Source: Janthinobacterium tructae
Lineage (GTDB): Bacteria; Pseudomonadota; Gammaproteobacteria; Burkholderiales; Burkholderiaceae_D
Assembly (NCBI RefSeq): GCF_006517255.1
Contig: NZ_CP041185.1
Location: forward strand, 3,968,001-4,032,000
Reading direction: 5' to 3'
Length of the DNA stretch: 64,000 nucleotides
Shown here: positions 27,157 through 36,211 of the stretch, piece by piece
Layout of the letters: each line of letters starts with the position of its first letter
Position numbering within the stretch: position 1 is the stretch's first letter
Program-made: the position numbers and the translations under genes
Notes under the pieces: model-generated
The model's database searches: none
Told to the model about the DNA's origin: nothing
What the model saw: only the letters and a program-made list of their open reading frames with translations

Positions 27157-29301
27157 TTACTTGGCGTTCAAGCCGCGGCGTTCCAGCAATGGTTCCACTG
27201 TAGCATCGCGACCACGGAAGTCACGGAACAGTTGCAGCGCATCGACGCTGCCGCCGCGCGACAGCAATTTGCTGCGGAACCAGTCGCCATTCTTGCGCGT
27301 CAGGCCGCCGTTTTCCTTGAACCAGTTGACCGATTCCGCGTCCAGCTTTTCCGACCACAGGTAGGCGTAATAGGCCGCCGAGTAGCCGCCCGAGAAGCTG
27401 TGCGAGAAGTAGCTGGTGCGGTAGCGCGGCGGTACGGGCGCGTAGTCGACGCCCGCGTCTTTCAGCGATGCCGCTTCAAAGGCCAGCACGTCGGTCGGAA
27501 TCTGCGCTGGCGCCAGTTGGTGCCAGCGCTGGTCCAGCAGGGCCGCCGACAGGTATTCGGTGGTCATGAAGCCCTGGTTGAATTTCTTCGCCGCCGTGAC
27601 TTTATCGAGCAATTCCTGCGGCATGGCCGCGCCGCTCTGGTAGTGCTTGGCGTAATTTTGCAGCACTTCCGGCCAGACGGCCCACATTTCATTGACTTGC
27701 GATGGATACTCGACGAAGTCGCTCGGCACGCTGGTGCCGGCAAAGCGCGGGTATTTCACGTTCGAAAACATGCCGTGCAGCGCATGGCCGAATTCGTGGA
27801 ACATGGTCGTCACTTCATCGAACGTCAGCAAGGTCGGCTGACCGGCCGGCGGCTTCGGAATATTCAACTGGTTGGCGACCACGGGATGCGTGCCCATCAA
27901 CATTGACTGCGACACGTATTCATTCATCCACGCGCCGCCATGCTTGTTGCCGCGCGCATAGAAGTCGGCGATGAACAGGGCCAGCGGCTTGCCGTTGGCG
28001 TCCAGCACGTCGTACACGCGCACGTCCGGGTTGTATACCGGTAGATCAGTACGCTGTTTGAAGCTGATGCCATACAGTTTATTGGCGGCAAAGAAGACGC
28101 CATTGTTCAGCACGCTGTTGAGTTCCAGGTACGGCTTCAGCTCGTTTTCATCAAAATTGAAACGCTGCTTGCGCAGCTTGTCCGTGTAGATGGCCCAGTC
28201 GGCCGCCGCTACCTGGAAGCCGCCCTTTTCCGCATCGACCACTTGCTGCAGGTCGGCCGCTTCGCGGCGCGCGTTGGCGACGGCCGGTTTGGCCAGTTCC
28301 GACAGCAGGGTGTTGACGGCGGTTGTCGTCTTGGCCGTCTGGTCTTCCAGCGAATACGCGGCGTAATTGGCGTAACCGAGCAAGGTGGCCCGTTCGGCGC
28401 GCAGTTTGGCCAGCTTCAGCACGATGGCGCGGTTGTCGAACTCGCCGCCCTGGCTGCCCCGGTTCAGCGACGCATCCATCAAACGCTGGCGTGTCTTGCG
28501 ATCCGTCAATACGGCCAATGGCGGCTGGCCGCTGGTGTTGACCAGGGCGATGAGGAACTTGCCCGTCAAGCCGCGTTCCTTGGCGGCAGCGGCGGCCGTA
28601 TCGATATCGCTGTCCGTCATGCCTGCCAGTTCGGCGCGCGTGTCGACGACGATGCTCTTGGCATTCGTTTCCTTCAGCACGTTTTGTGCGAAGGCCGTTT
28701 CCAGGCCCGCCTGCTCGGCGTTGTAGGCTTTCAATTTTTCCTTGTCCGCATCGGACAGCTTGGCGCCGGCGCGCACGAAATCCGTGTGATAACGTTCCAG
28801 CAGACGCAAGGATTCGGCATCGAGGCCCAGCTTGTCGCGCTTGGCGTACAGGGTGTCGATGCGGGCAAACAGTTTCGGATTCAGGGTGATCGCGTCGCCA
28901 TGCGCGGCCAGCTTGGGCGACACATCCACTTCCACCGCTTCCAGCACGGCATTGGTATTGGTCGAGGTCATGTTGCTGAAGATGCTTTGCACGCGGTGCA
29001 GCAGCTGCCCAGTGCGCTCGAGGGCCACGATGGTGTTTTCAAACGTGGGCGCCTGACGGTTGTTGGCAATCGCGTTGACTTCGGCCAGCTGACGTTTCAT
29101 GCCTTCGGCAAACGCCGGCGCGTAGTGCGCATCCTTGATCAGACCGAACTGCGGCATCTGGAATGGCAGCGGGCTGACTTTCAACAGGGGATTCTGGGCG
29201 CTGATGGCGGCGGCAGGTGCAGCGGCGGCGGCCAGGGCGGATGGAGCGGCGTGGGCCAGCATGACGCTGGCGGCGATGACGAGCAGTTGTGGACGGATCA
29301 T
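27157..29301 (-). CDS. Exported M3-family metallopeptidase (peptidyl-dipeptidase Dcp-like), paralogue 1
   Basis: A 714-residue zinc peptidase related to Dcp and oligopeptidase A. The signal peptide (MIRPQLLVIAASVMLAHAAP, ending SALAA) indicates a periplasmic enzyme. The zinc site is HEFGH at 502-506 in MFHEFGHALHGMFSN, with the downstream Glu ligand in the following helix (VEYPSQVNEMW). The C-terminal GGYSAAYYAYLWSEKLDAE fits substrate-binding Tyr residues of the family. It lies downstream of a close paralogue in the same orientation, separated by a terminator, and their upstream regions are also similar, so each copy has its own promoter. Confidence 0.92.
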   Translation of the reverse strand: MIRPQLLVIAASVMLAHAAPSALAAAAAPAAAISAQNPLLKVSPLPFQMPQFGLIKDAHYAPAFAEGMKRQLAEVNAIANNRQAPTFENTIVALERTGQLLHRVQSIFSNMTSTNTNAVLEAVEVDVSPKLAAHGDAITLNPKLFARIDTLYAKRDKLGLDAESLRLLERYHTDFVRAGAKLSDADKEKLKAYNAEQAGLETAFAQNVLKETNAKSIVVDTRAELAGMTDSDIDTAAAAAKERGLTGKFLIALVNTSGQPPLAVLTDRKTRQRLMDASLNRGSQGGEFDNRAIVLKLAKLRAERATLLGYANYAAYSLEDQTAKTTTAVNTLLSELAKPAVANARREAADLQQVVDAEKGGFQVAAADWAIYTDKLRKQRFNFDENELKPYLELNSVLNNGVFFAANKLYGISFKQRTDLPVYNPDVRVYDVLDANGKPLALFIADFYARGNKHGGAWMNEYVSQSMLMGTHPVVANQLNIPKPPAGQPTLLTFDEVTTMFHEFGHALHGMFSNVKYPRFAGTSVPSDFVEYPSQVNEMWAVWPEVLQNYAKHYQSGAAMPQELLDKVTAAKKFNQGFMTTEYLSAALLDQRWHQLAPAQIPTDVLAFEAASLKDAGVDYAPVPPRYRTSYFSHSFSGGYSAAYYAYLWSEKLDAESVNWFKENGGLTRKNGDWFRSKLLSRGGSVDALQLFRDFRGRDATVEPLLERRGLNAK

Positions 29302-29460
29302 GACATCTTTCAGGAAGCGCGGGGAAGAACCGCGATCGCGTCGCGGGCCAGTGGCAGATCATAGCAGCCTGTCACACAGGCGTCATCCAACATGGGTGAT
29401 CCTGTGGTGCATCGAGCAAAATGCGCGGTTTACCACGGTTTGCAATCAACATCGCCAAAT

Positions 29461-29493
29461 AAAAAAGGCTGCCAATCGCCAGGCAGCCTTTTT
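29461..29493. terminator. Terminator between the two M3 peptidase genes
   Basis: GGCTGCC and GGCAGCC (29467-29473 with 29482-29488) pair around an 8-base loop, with A residues on the left and T on the right, so it works for minus-strand transcripts leaving the upstream paralogue. Confidence 0.85.
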
Positions 29494-29539
29494 CATTGAC
29501 CCGGCTTTGACGCCGGAATGACGCGGTTTACTTGGCGAC

Positions 29540-31699
29540 TTATTTGCCGTTCAGGCCACGGCGTTGCAGCAGCGGCTCGATCTTCGCATCGCGGCCGCGG
29601 AAGTTGCGGTAGATGTCGAGCGCATCGGCGCTGCCGCCGCGTGACAGCAACTTGGCTCTGAACCAGTCGCCGTTCTTGCGCGTCAAACCGCCGTTTTCCT
29701 TGAACCACTCGACCGTATCGGCATCGAGCTTTTCCGACCACAGATACGCGTAGTAGCCGGCCGAATAGCCGCCCGCGAACGCGTGCGAGAAATACGTGGT
29801 GCGGTAGCGTGGCGGCGCCGGCGCGAAATCGACGCCGGCCTGCGTCAAGGCGGTTTTTTCAAACGCCAGCACGTCGGTGGGGATCTGTGCCGGGGTCAGC
29901 TGGTGCCAGCGCTGGTCCAGCAGGGCCGATGCCAGGTATTCCGTGGTTTTATAGCCCTGGTTGAAATTGTCGGCCGCCGTCACTTTGGCCAGCAGCTCGG
30001 CCGGGATGGCCGCGCCCGTCTGGTAGTGCTTGGCGTAGTTTTGCAGCACTTCCGGCCACAGCGCCCACATTTCATTGACTTGCGACGGGTATTCGACGAA
30101 GTCGCGCGGCACGCTGGTGCCGGCGAAACGCGGGTATTTCACGTTCGAAAACATGCCGTGCAGCGCATGGCCGAATTCGTGGAACATGGTGTTGACTTCG
30201 TCAAACGTCATCAGGGTCGGCTGGCCCGCTTCCGGCTTTGGAATGTTGAGGTTATTCGCAATCACCGGCTTGCGGTTCAGCAAGCCCGACTGACCCACGT
30301 AGGCATTCGCCCAGGCGCCGCCGCGCTTGTTGCTGCGCGCGTAAGGGTCCAGCGTAAAGATGGCCAGCTGCGTGCCGTCTTCATTGAAGACGTCGTACAC
30401 CAGCATGTCGGCCGTGTAGACGGGCAAGTCGGTGCGCTGCTTGAAAGTGAGGCCGTACAACTTGCCAGCGGCAAAGAACACGCCCTTGGTCAGCACGCTG
30501 TGCATTTCAAAGTACGGTTTCAGCTGATTTTCATCGAAGTTGTAGCGTTCGGCGCGTACCTTGTCGCTATAGAAGGCCCAGTCGGCAGCGCCCACCTTGA
30601 AGCCGCCTTTGCCTGCATCGATGACCTTCTGGATATCGTCCGCTTCACGCCGCGCATTGACGACGGCCGGCTTCGCCAGCTCGCCCAGCAGCGCGTTCAC
30701 GGCGGTGGTGTCGTGCGCCGTCTGGTCTTCCAGCGAATACGCCGCGTAGTTCGGGTAGCCCATCAGCGCGGCACGTTCGGCGCGCAGTTTTGCCAGTTCC
30801 AGCACTTCGGCGGTATTGTCAAACTCGCCGCCACGGCTGCCGCGCGCTTGCGAGGCGGCCATGATGCGTTCGCGCACGGCGCGGTTGGTCAGCAGCGACA
30901 GCGGCGCCTGGCCCGTCGTGTTGACGAGGGCGATCACGTATTTGCCGTCCAGGCCGCGTTTCTTGGCCAGGCCGGCGGCCACTTCGATGGCGGCCGGCGA
31001 CAGGCCGTCGAGTTCTTCGCGCGTATCGACGACGACAGCCGAGGCGTTCAATTCCTTCAGTACATTTTGCGCGAACTTGGTCGACAGGGCCGCCAGCTGG
31101 CCGTTGTAGGCGCGCAGCTTTTGCTTGTCCGCCGCCGACAGCTTGGCGCCCGCGCGTACAAAATCGGTGTGATAGCGTTCCAGCAAACGCTTCGATTCCG
31201 CATCGAGGCCCAGCTTGTCGCGCTTGGCGTACAGGCTGTCGATGCGCTTGAACAACTTGTCGTTGAGCATGACCGCGTCGCTGTGGGCCGCCATTTTCGG
31301 CGCCAGTTCGCGCTCCAGGCCCTGGATCGTCTCATTCGTGTTCGAGCCGGACATCACGGAAAACACGGTGCGCACGCGGCTCAGCAGCTGGCCCGAACGT
31401 TCCATGGCGACGATGGTGTTGTCGAACGTGGCCGCTTTCGGGTTATTCGCAATCGCGTTGATTTCCGCCAGGTTGGCGGCCATGCCTGCCGTAAAGGCGG
31501 GGGCGTAGTCGGCGTCCTGCACCTTGTCGAACGGCGGATAGTGAAATGGCAGGCTGCTCGCTTGCGCAAACGGATTCGAGGCAGGCAAGGCGGCGGCCGC
31601 GGTAACGGCAGTGGTGGGCGCGGTGGTGGCGGCAAAAGCGGCGGCGGCTGGTGCCAGCATCAGGCTGGCGGCGATGACGAGCATTGTTGGACGGGTCAT
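29540..31699 (-). CDS. Exported M3-family metallopeptidase (Dcp-like), paralogue 2
   Basis: A 719-residue protein closely similar along its whole length to the paralogue at 27157, including an identical stretch around HEFGH (507-511) and SNVKYPRFAGTSVP. I chose ATG 31699: it gives a signal peptide (MTRPTMLVIAASLMLAPAA) aligned with that of the paralogue and has GAAAGAAG upstream. The frame stays open to 31894 but with no similar sequence. An Ala/Thr-rich stretch follows the signal. The pair probably arose by tandem duplication and may differ in peptide preference. Confidence 0.92.
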   Translation of the reverse strand: MTRPTMLVIAASLMLAPAAAAFAATTAPTTAVTAAAALPASNPFAQASSLPFHYPPFDKVQDADYAPAFTAGMAANLAEINAIANNPKAATFDNTIVAMERSGQLLSRVRTVFSVMSGSNTNETIQGLERELAPKMAAHSDAVMLNDKLFKRIDSLYAKRDKLGLDAESKRLLERYHTDFVRAGAKLSAADKQKLRAYNGQLAALSTKFAQNVLKELNASAVVVDTREELDGLSPAAIEVAAGLAKKRGLDGKYVIALVNTTGQAPLSLLTNRAVRERIMAASQARGSRGGEFDNTAEVLELAKLRAERAALMGYPNYAAYSLEDQTAHDTTAVNALLGELAKPAVVNARREADDIQKVIDAGKGGFKVGAADWAFYSDKVRAERYNFDENQLKPYFEMHSVLTKGVFFAAGKLYGLTFKQRTDLPVYTADMLVYDVFNEDGTQLAIFTLDPYARSNKRGGAWANAYVGQSGLLNRKPVIANNLNIPKPEAGQPTLMTFDEVNTMFHEFGHALHGMFSNVKYPRFAGTSVPRDFVEYPSQVNEMWALWPEVLQNYAKHYQTGAAIPAELLAKVTAADNFNQGYKTTEYLASALLDQRWHQLTPAQIPTDVLAFEKTALTQAGVDFAPAPPRYRTTYFSHAFAGGYSAGYYAYLWSEKLDADTVEWFKENGGLTRKNGDWFRAKLLSRGGSADALDIYRNFRGRDAKIEPLLQRRGLNGK

Positions 31700-31946
31700 G
31701 TCTTCTTTCAAGAAACGCAAGAGAGCCGCGATTGTGTCGCGGGCCAGCCTGAAATAATAACAGCCTGACACACTTGCGTCACCCGCAACTACTGATGGTA
31801 GCGATACGCCCATACATGAAAGGTTTTCACGCCCGACTCTCCAGACATGCACGCCAATACGGCAGCTCCTCTGCCTCCCCATGAGAAATATCAATGCTCA
31901 GCTGACCTGTATGGCATATAGTATCCATTCGGCAACCGGAGAATCC

Positions 31947-32318
31947 ATGAGCTTTGAGCACCGCAAGACACGCGCCCTGGAACTGTTGAGCAACACGGGC
32001 ATGGCCCGCAGCCACTATGCGCCGCCGCTGATACGCCTGTTGTGGAAGGCCGGCGTGCCCGTTCCGCCGCCGCATTTCCAGTCCTTCCTGCGTGCCGCGC
32101 TCGGCATGGGACTCTGGTTCGGCATGTTCTGGGGCCTGATCATGTGGATTTTTTTCTGGTCGCGGCCCGATGCCGCCACCCCATTATCGCCCTTGGCGGC
32201 GCTAGTGGCGGCCTGCGCGGCAGGCAGCCTGTTTGGCATCGCCATGGCCAGCGTCTATGCCCGCGACCGGCGCAAGCACCAGTTGCCGGCATGGACCGCG
32301 CTGGACGAGCAGCGGTAA
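31947..32318 (+). CDS. DUF6404-like small membrane protein
   Basis: A 123-residue protein starting at ATG 31947 with CGGAG upstream. A conserved N-terminal helix (RALELLSNTGMARSHYAPPL) and the motif GVPVPPPHF are followed by two membrane segments (LGMGLWFGMFWGLIMWIFFW and LAALVAACAAGSLFGIAMAS). This fits the DUF6404 family as I recall it; function unknown. It is divergent from the second M3 peptidase and convergent with slyX, 17 bases away. Confidence 0.7.
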   Translation: MSFEHRKTRALELLSNTGMARSHYAPPLIRLLWKAGVPVPPPHFQSFLRAALGMGLWFGMFWGLIMWIFFWSRPDAATPLSPLAALVAACAAGSLFGIAMASVYARDRRKHQLPAWTALDEQR

Positions 32319-32335
32319 CCAGGCAATTTCCTTGA

Positions 32336-32554
32336 TTAATAATGCGGCGGGCGCTCGTTCACCAGTCCGCCATTCGCCTGCTGCGCCCCGTCGCGCACGT
32401 GCTCGCCCAGCTTGTGCAGCATCGCTTCCAATTGATCGATGCGCTTGCCCTGCTGGTACACCATCTGGTTCAGCGACTCGACCAGGTCTTCCTGCTGCGC
32501 CAGCTTGATTTCGATATCGACGAAACGTATTTCCATCTGTTCTGCATTGTCCAT
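32336..32554 (-). CDS. slyX: SlyX family protein
   Basis: A 72-residue coiled-coil protein of unknown function. It starts MDNAEQMEIRFVDIEIKLAQ, continues with a heptad-rich core (VESLNQMVYQQGKRIDQLEA) and ends in the family hallmark RPPHY. Start ATG 32554; the upstream part of the frame has no family similarity. Confidence 0.9.
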   Translation of the reverse strand: MDNAEQMEIRFVDIEIKLAQQEDLVESLNQMVYQQGKRIDQLEAMLHKLGEHVRDGAQQANGGLVNERPPHY

Positions 32555-32689
32555 GGTGCTCTCGGTGATTCCTGACTGAAAGCGGCATTCTACCGCCGCA
32601 GCGGCGTGCGCCAGCACAAACCTCGTCCATTCCCCATCGGTCAGGTGGCCATTTCTGCCTATTCTTCCCTGATGGCTGAATCAAACCGC

Positions 32690-32717
32690 TTGAGGAATGA
32701 GAACAAACGATTACACT
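32690..32717 (+). promoter_or_regulatory. Putative promoter of the toxin-antitoxin pair
   Basis: TTGAGG (32690-32695) and TACACT (32712-32717) with a 16-base spacer. If correct, transcription begins only a few bases before the TTG proposed as toxin start, giving a nearly leaderless message. Confidence 0.4.
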
Positions 32718-32730
32718 GGACGTATCCACC

Positions 32731-33153
32731 TTGCCTGACCTGATCGACACGCGCAAGACGGCCGAATACCGGCGCTGGGAAGACTCCCTGCATGACGTGG
32801 CGGTGGCCGCCATCGATGCGCGCATCAAGCATTTGCAGCACGGTGGCGACTGGCGGCCAGTAGGCGAAGGCGTGTGCGAGCTGCGCTTTTTACAGACGGG
32901 ACCTGGCTGGCGCGTGTATTTTCACGAAACGAATCGGGGCACCCTGATCTTGATGCTGTTGGGTGGAAACAAATCGAGCCAGCAACGCGACATCAGGCAG
33001 GCGCAAGCGATCCTCAGGGACTTGAAAGCCCGGCAGGCGGCCCTGAAGAGAGGGCGGCGGCATCCACAGGAGCACGAAAGAAATGAACCAGGACATCCAT
33101 CACGACACCTTCGACCTCGACGACCTGGAAGCCTTAGGCCTGAGCAAATTTGA
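32731..33153 (+). CDS. RelE/ParE-superfamily (HigB-like) toxin of a type II system
   Basis: Predicted mRNA-cleaving toxin. The core (TRKTAEYRRWEDSLHDVAVA, GEGVCELRFLQTGPGWRVYF, then LLGGNKSSQQRDIRQAQAIL) matches the addiction-module killer family, which is usually about 95-110 residues. Here the frame runs 140 residues: the last part, from about KRGRRHPQEHERNEP, is Arg/Pro-rich and overlaps the antitoxin gene by 71 bases. The start is uncertain. TTG 32731 is the best candidate, since an in-frame stop at 32698 excludes any ATG and only ATT 32710 or CTG 32716 lie between. A lost or shifted stop codon could explain the tail. Confidence 0.75.
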   Translation: MPDLIDTRKTAEYRRWEDSLHDVAVAAIDARIKHLQHGGDWRPVGEGVCELRFLQTGPGWRVYFHETNRGTLILMLLGGNKSSQQRDIRQAQAILRDLKARQAALKRGRRHPQEHERNEPGHPSRHLRPRRPGSLRPEQI

Positions 33154-33439
33154 CCCGACGCAACACCTGACCAGCAAGGCCGCCGTGGCCGCCTACATGA
33201 GCGAAATCGTCGCCACCGGCAACGCCGAACTGTTCCAGTCGGCCATGAACGACGTGGTGCGTGCCTACGGCATGGGCAAGGTGGCGGCCCGGGCCGACAT
33301 CACGCGCGAAGGTGCATATAAAGCCTTGCGCGAAGGTAGCAAACCGCGCTTCGAAACCATTTTGAAGATGCTCGATGCGCTGGGCATGCAGCTGGCCATC
33401 GTGCCAAAAACCACGCCGGACGGCGCCGTGGAAGCCTGA
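33083..33439 (+). CDS. HigA-like helix-turn-helix antitoxin
   Basis: A 118-residue protein with an N-terminal acidic segment (DIHHDTFDLDDLEALGLSKF) and a C-terminal helix-turn-helix (MGKVAARADITREGAYKALR), then RFETILKMLDALGMQLAI, the pattern of the antidotes paired with this toxin family. ATG 33083 has an AGGAG further upstream and GAAAG close by. The toxin-first order is HigBA-like. The gene lies within the 3' end of the toxin frame and converges with rep after seven bases. Confidence 0.85.
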   Translation: MNQDIHHDTFDLDDLEALGLSKFDPTQHLTSKAAVAAYMSEIVATGNAELFQSAMNDVVRAYGMGKVAARADITREGAYKALREGSKPRFETILKMLDALGMQLAIVPKTTPDGAVEA

Positions 33440-33446
33440 ACGCCGC

Positions 33447-35507
33447 TTACACTTTCGGCGTGGCCAGCAAGGCCTTCATACGCGCCAGACGTTCTTTCGG
33501 CGAAATGATTTCCGACTCCGTCGGCACGGCGTCGCCCACGTCAAGTTGCATTTCCTTGATGAAACGCGACGGGTCGCAATGAACTTGCTCGCCCGCCCGC
33601 TTGCGCTTCTTGCACCAGGTGACGTGCAAGGTGCGCTGGGCGCGCGTGATGCCCACATACATCAGGCGGCGCTCTTCCTGGATGCGTGCGGCGATGGTTT
33701 CGGCCGGTGCATCGGGGTCGCCCTTGTGCGGCAAAATGCCCTCTTCCACACCGACCAGAAACACGTGCGGGAATTCCAGACCCTTTGACGCGTGCAGGGT
33801 GGACATGCGCACGGCATCCTGCTCTTCGTCCTTGCCTTCGAGCATGGTCATCAGGGCCACCATCTGCGTCAATTCCAGCACGTTCTTTTCTTCGCCGTCG
33901 CGGTCCTTGCCGCCCCGGCCCCGTTCCTTCAGCCAATTGACGAATTCCAGCACGTTCTGCCACTTGCTTTGCGCTTGCCGTTCCTCGAAGGCATCGTACA
34001 AATACGATTCGTAGTGGATTTCCTTCATCATGTCGTCCAGCACTTCGGCCGCGTTGTCGCCGCTGCCGGCCGCGCCGGGACGGCTGGCGCGCGATTCGAG
34101 GTCGTTGATGAAGTTGCAGAAGTCGCGTAGCGGCCCCAGTTGGCGGTCCGTCAGCTTGGCCTCGATACCGCCTTTAAAGACGGCCTGGAACAGCGAGCAC
34201 TGCCACTGCCCCGAAAACGCGCCCAGCACTTCCAGCGTCGACTGGCCCACGCCACGGCGCGGCGTCGTCACGGCGCGGATGAAAGCCGGGTCGTCGTCTT
34301 CGTTCGCCAGCAAACGCAGATAGCTGATGATGTCCTTGATCTCGGCCTTGTCGAAGAAGCTCTGGCCACCGGAGATCGTGTACGGAATGCGCTCCTTGCG
34401 CAGACACTGCTCGATGATGCGCGCCTGGTGATTGCCCCGGTACAAAATCGCATAATCTGAAAACTTGTTCTTGCGTTCAAAATGGTCAGCCGAAATCATA
34501 ATGGCGACCTGCTCCGCCTCCTGCTCGTCCGTCTGCATGCCCAGCACCTTGATCGGCTCGCCCAGGCCATGTTCCGACCACAGCGACTTTTCAAACAGTT
34601 TCGGATTGTTGCCGATGACGGCATTGGCCGCGTTCAGCACGCGCATGGTGGAGCGGTAATTCTGCTCCAGTTTGATGACGCGCAAGTCGGGGAAATCCGT
34701 CTCCAGCGTCTTCAGGTTTTCCACGGTGGCGCCGCGCCAGGCATAAATGGCCTGGTCGTCGTCGCCCACGGCCGTAAACATCGGCTTCTTGCCGATGCCC
34801 GTCACCATCAGTTTCACCAGTTCGTACTGGCAGGTATTCGTATCCTGGTATTCATCGACGAGCAGGTAGCGCAGGCGGCGCTGCCACTTGTCGCGCACGG
34901 GACCGTTGTTGCGGAACAGTTCCACCGGCAAGCGGATCAGATCGTCGAAATCGACGGCCTGGTAGGCGGAGAGCGTCGCCACATAGCTGCGGTAAATGCG
35001 CGCCGCGTTCGCTTCGTCCTCATCCTTGGCTTGCGCCAGCGCCATGTCCGGGTCGATCAGGCCGTTTTTCCACAAAGACATGGCATTTTGGATGCCGCGT
35101 ATCACCTGTTTATCGGTGGTAATGGCAAGGTCTTGCACGAGGGAAAAACAGTCGTCGCTGTCCATGATGGAAAAGCGGTCTTTCAGTCCGACGCCATTGG
35201 CTTCCTGGCGCAGGATTTTCACGCCCAGCGAGTGGAAAGTCGACACCGTCAGCTGCTTGGCCTGGCGTGGTTGCTTCAACAGTTTGGCGATGCGCTCCTG
35301 CATTTCCAGCGCCGCCTTGTTGGTAAAAGTCAGCGCGGCGATGGTGCGCGGGTCATAGCCCCGGTCTTCGATCAGATGGGCGATCTTTTGCGTGATCACG
35401 CGCGTCTTGCCCGAACCGGCGCCCGCCAGCACCAGGCAAGGGCCGTCGAGGTAGGTAACCGCTTCGCTTTGGGGCGCATTCAGACCGAACTGTGGTGCTT
35501 TGGACAT
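33447..35507 (-). CDS. rep: ATP-dependent DNA helicase Rep (superfamily 1)
   Basis: 3'-5' helicase that removes proteins ahead of forks and helps restart replication. The 686 residues carry Q motif LNAPQSEAV, Walker A AGAGSGKTRV, Walker B with motif II LLVDEYQDTN, motif III GDDDQAIYAWRGA, motif IV QNYRS, motif V TLHASKGLEF and motif VI YVGITRAQ. The opening YLDGPCLVLAGAGSGKTRVI and the length favour Rep over UvrD or PcrA. I chose ATG 35507 (MSKAPQFGLNAPQ); the 44-residue upstream extension is unrelated. Confidence 0.93.
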   Translation of the reverse strand: MSKAPQFGLNAPQSEAVTYLDGPCLVLAGAGSGKTRVITQKIAHLIEDRGYDPRTIAALTFTNKAALEMQERIAKLLKQPRQAKQLTVSTFHSLGVKILRQEANGVGLKDRFSIMDSDDCFSLVQDLAITTDKQVIRGIQNAMSLWKNGLIDPDMALAQAKDEDEANAARIYRSYVATLSAYQAVDFDDLIRLPVELFRNNGPVRDKWQRRLRYLLVDEYQDTNTCQYELVKLMVTGIGKKPMFTAVGDDDQAIYAWRGATVENLKTLETDFPDLRVIKLEQNYRSTMRVLNAANAVIGNNPKLFEKSLWSEHGLGEPIKVLGMQTDEQEAEQVAIMISADHFERKNKFSDYAILYRGNHQARIIEQCLRKERIPYTISGGQSFFDKAEIKDIISYLRLLANEDDDPAFIRAVTTPRRGVGQSTLEVLGAFSGQWQCSLFQAVFKGGIEAKLTDRQLGPLRDFCNFINDLESRASRPGAAGSGDNAAEVLDDMMKEIHYESYLYDAFEERQAQSKWQNVLEFVNWLKERGRGGKDRDGEEKNVLELTQMVALMTMLEGKDEEQDAVRMSTLHASKGLEFPHVFLVGVEEGILPHKGDPDAPAETIAARIQEERRLMYVGITRAQRTLHVTWCKKRKRAGEQVHCDPSRFIKEMQLDVGDAVPTESEIISPKERLARMKALLATPKV

Positions 35508-35716
35508 CAAGGTATTTCCGCAGGGAACAGCAGCCCATTGTAACAGCGTCGCGCGCCCCATTTGCACGGCAAGATCTGCATGAAAAACAGGCAATGGCAT
35601 TGATATCTCGCCCTGTGCCGCCATCTTGGCCCATGCCATGCGTGCGGCGATGTCAGCGCTGGAGTACCATTCCGCCTATATCGCGCGTGCGCGCCCACTT
35701 ATCGAATGACAGTCCC

Positions 35717-36202
35717 ATGAAATTTGAACATCTGATTGAAATCAACGATCCGCTCAACCCGCTGATCGACACCTTGAGCCTGGAACAAGTCTGGCGCGGC
35801 CTGGTCTTGCGCGCCGAGTCGCCCAGGCTGTTCGTGCCGCACCTGGACGAGTGCCAGATCAGCGAGCGCAGCGACGCCGGTTTCGCGCGCAGCCTGCGCT
35901 ATGGCGAGCTGGTCATCAACGACAGGGTGGTGCTGATCCCGCAACTGCAGGTGCGCTACGAAGTGCCGGCGCAACAGGATATCAGCGCGTCTTCGCTGGT
36001 GATGACCATCGAGATGCCCGATGAAGCGAGCCTGTGGGTGCGCTTCCAGTATGACGACGGCCACGACGCGGCCACCGATGCGGCCAACGCCCTGTACGAC
36101 GACTTCCGCCGCTCCGCCTACAAGGAGTCCGACATCGATACGGTGCGCATCATGCGCGAGCTGGCGCTCGAAGGGCGGCTGGATGCGGGTCTGCTGAATT
36201 AA
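35717..36202 (+). CDS. AtaL-like (DUF1857) SRPBCC-fold protein
   Basis: A 161-residue protein starting at ATG 35717 (MKFEHLIEINDPLNPLIDTL). It has the order typical of DUF1857/AtaL-like proteins: LEQVWRGLVLRAESPRLFVP, then a beta-rich middle and FQYDDG near the end. These have a START/SRPBCC helix-grip fold that binds hydrophobic ligands; the biological role is unknown. No signal peptide. Converges with the HD-GYP-like gene, nine bases away. Confidence 0.75.
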   Translation: MKFEHLIEINDPLNPLIDTLSLEQVWRGLVLRAESPRLFVPHLDECQISERSDAGFARSLRYGELVINDRVVLIPQLQVRYEVPAQQDISASSLVMTIEMPDEASLWVRFQYDDGHDAATDAANALYDDFRRSAYKESDIDTVRIMRELALEGRLDAGLLN

Positions 36203-36211
36203 CCTCCCGCG

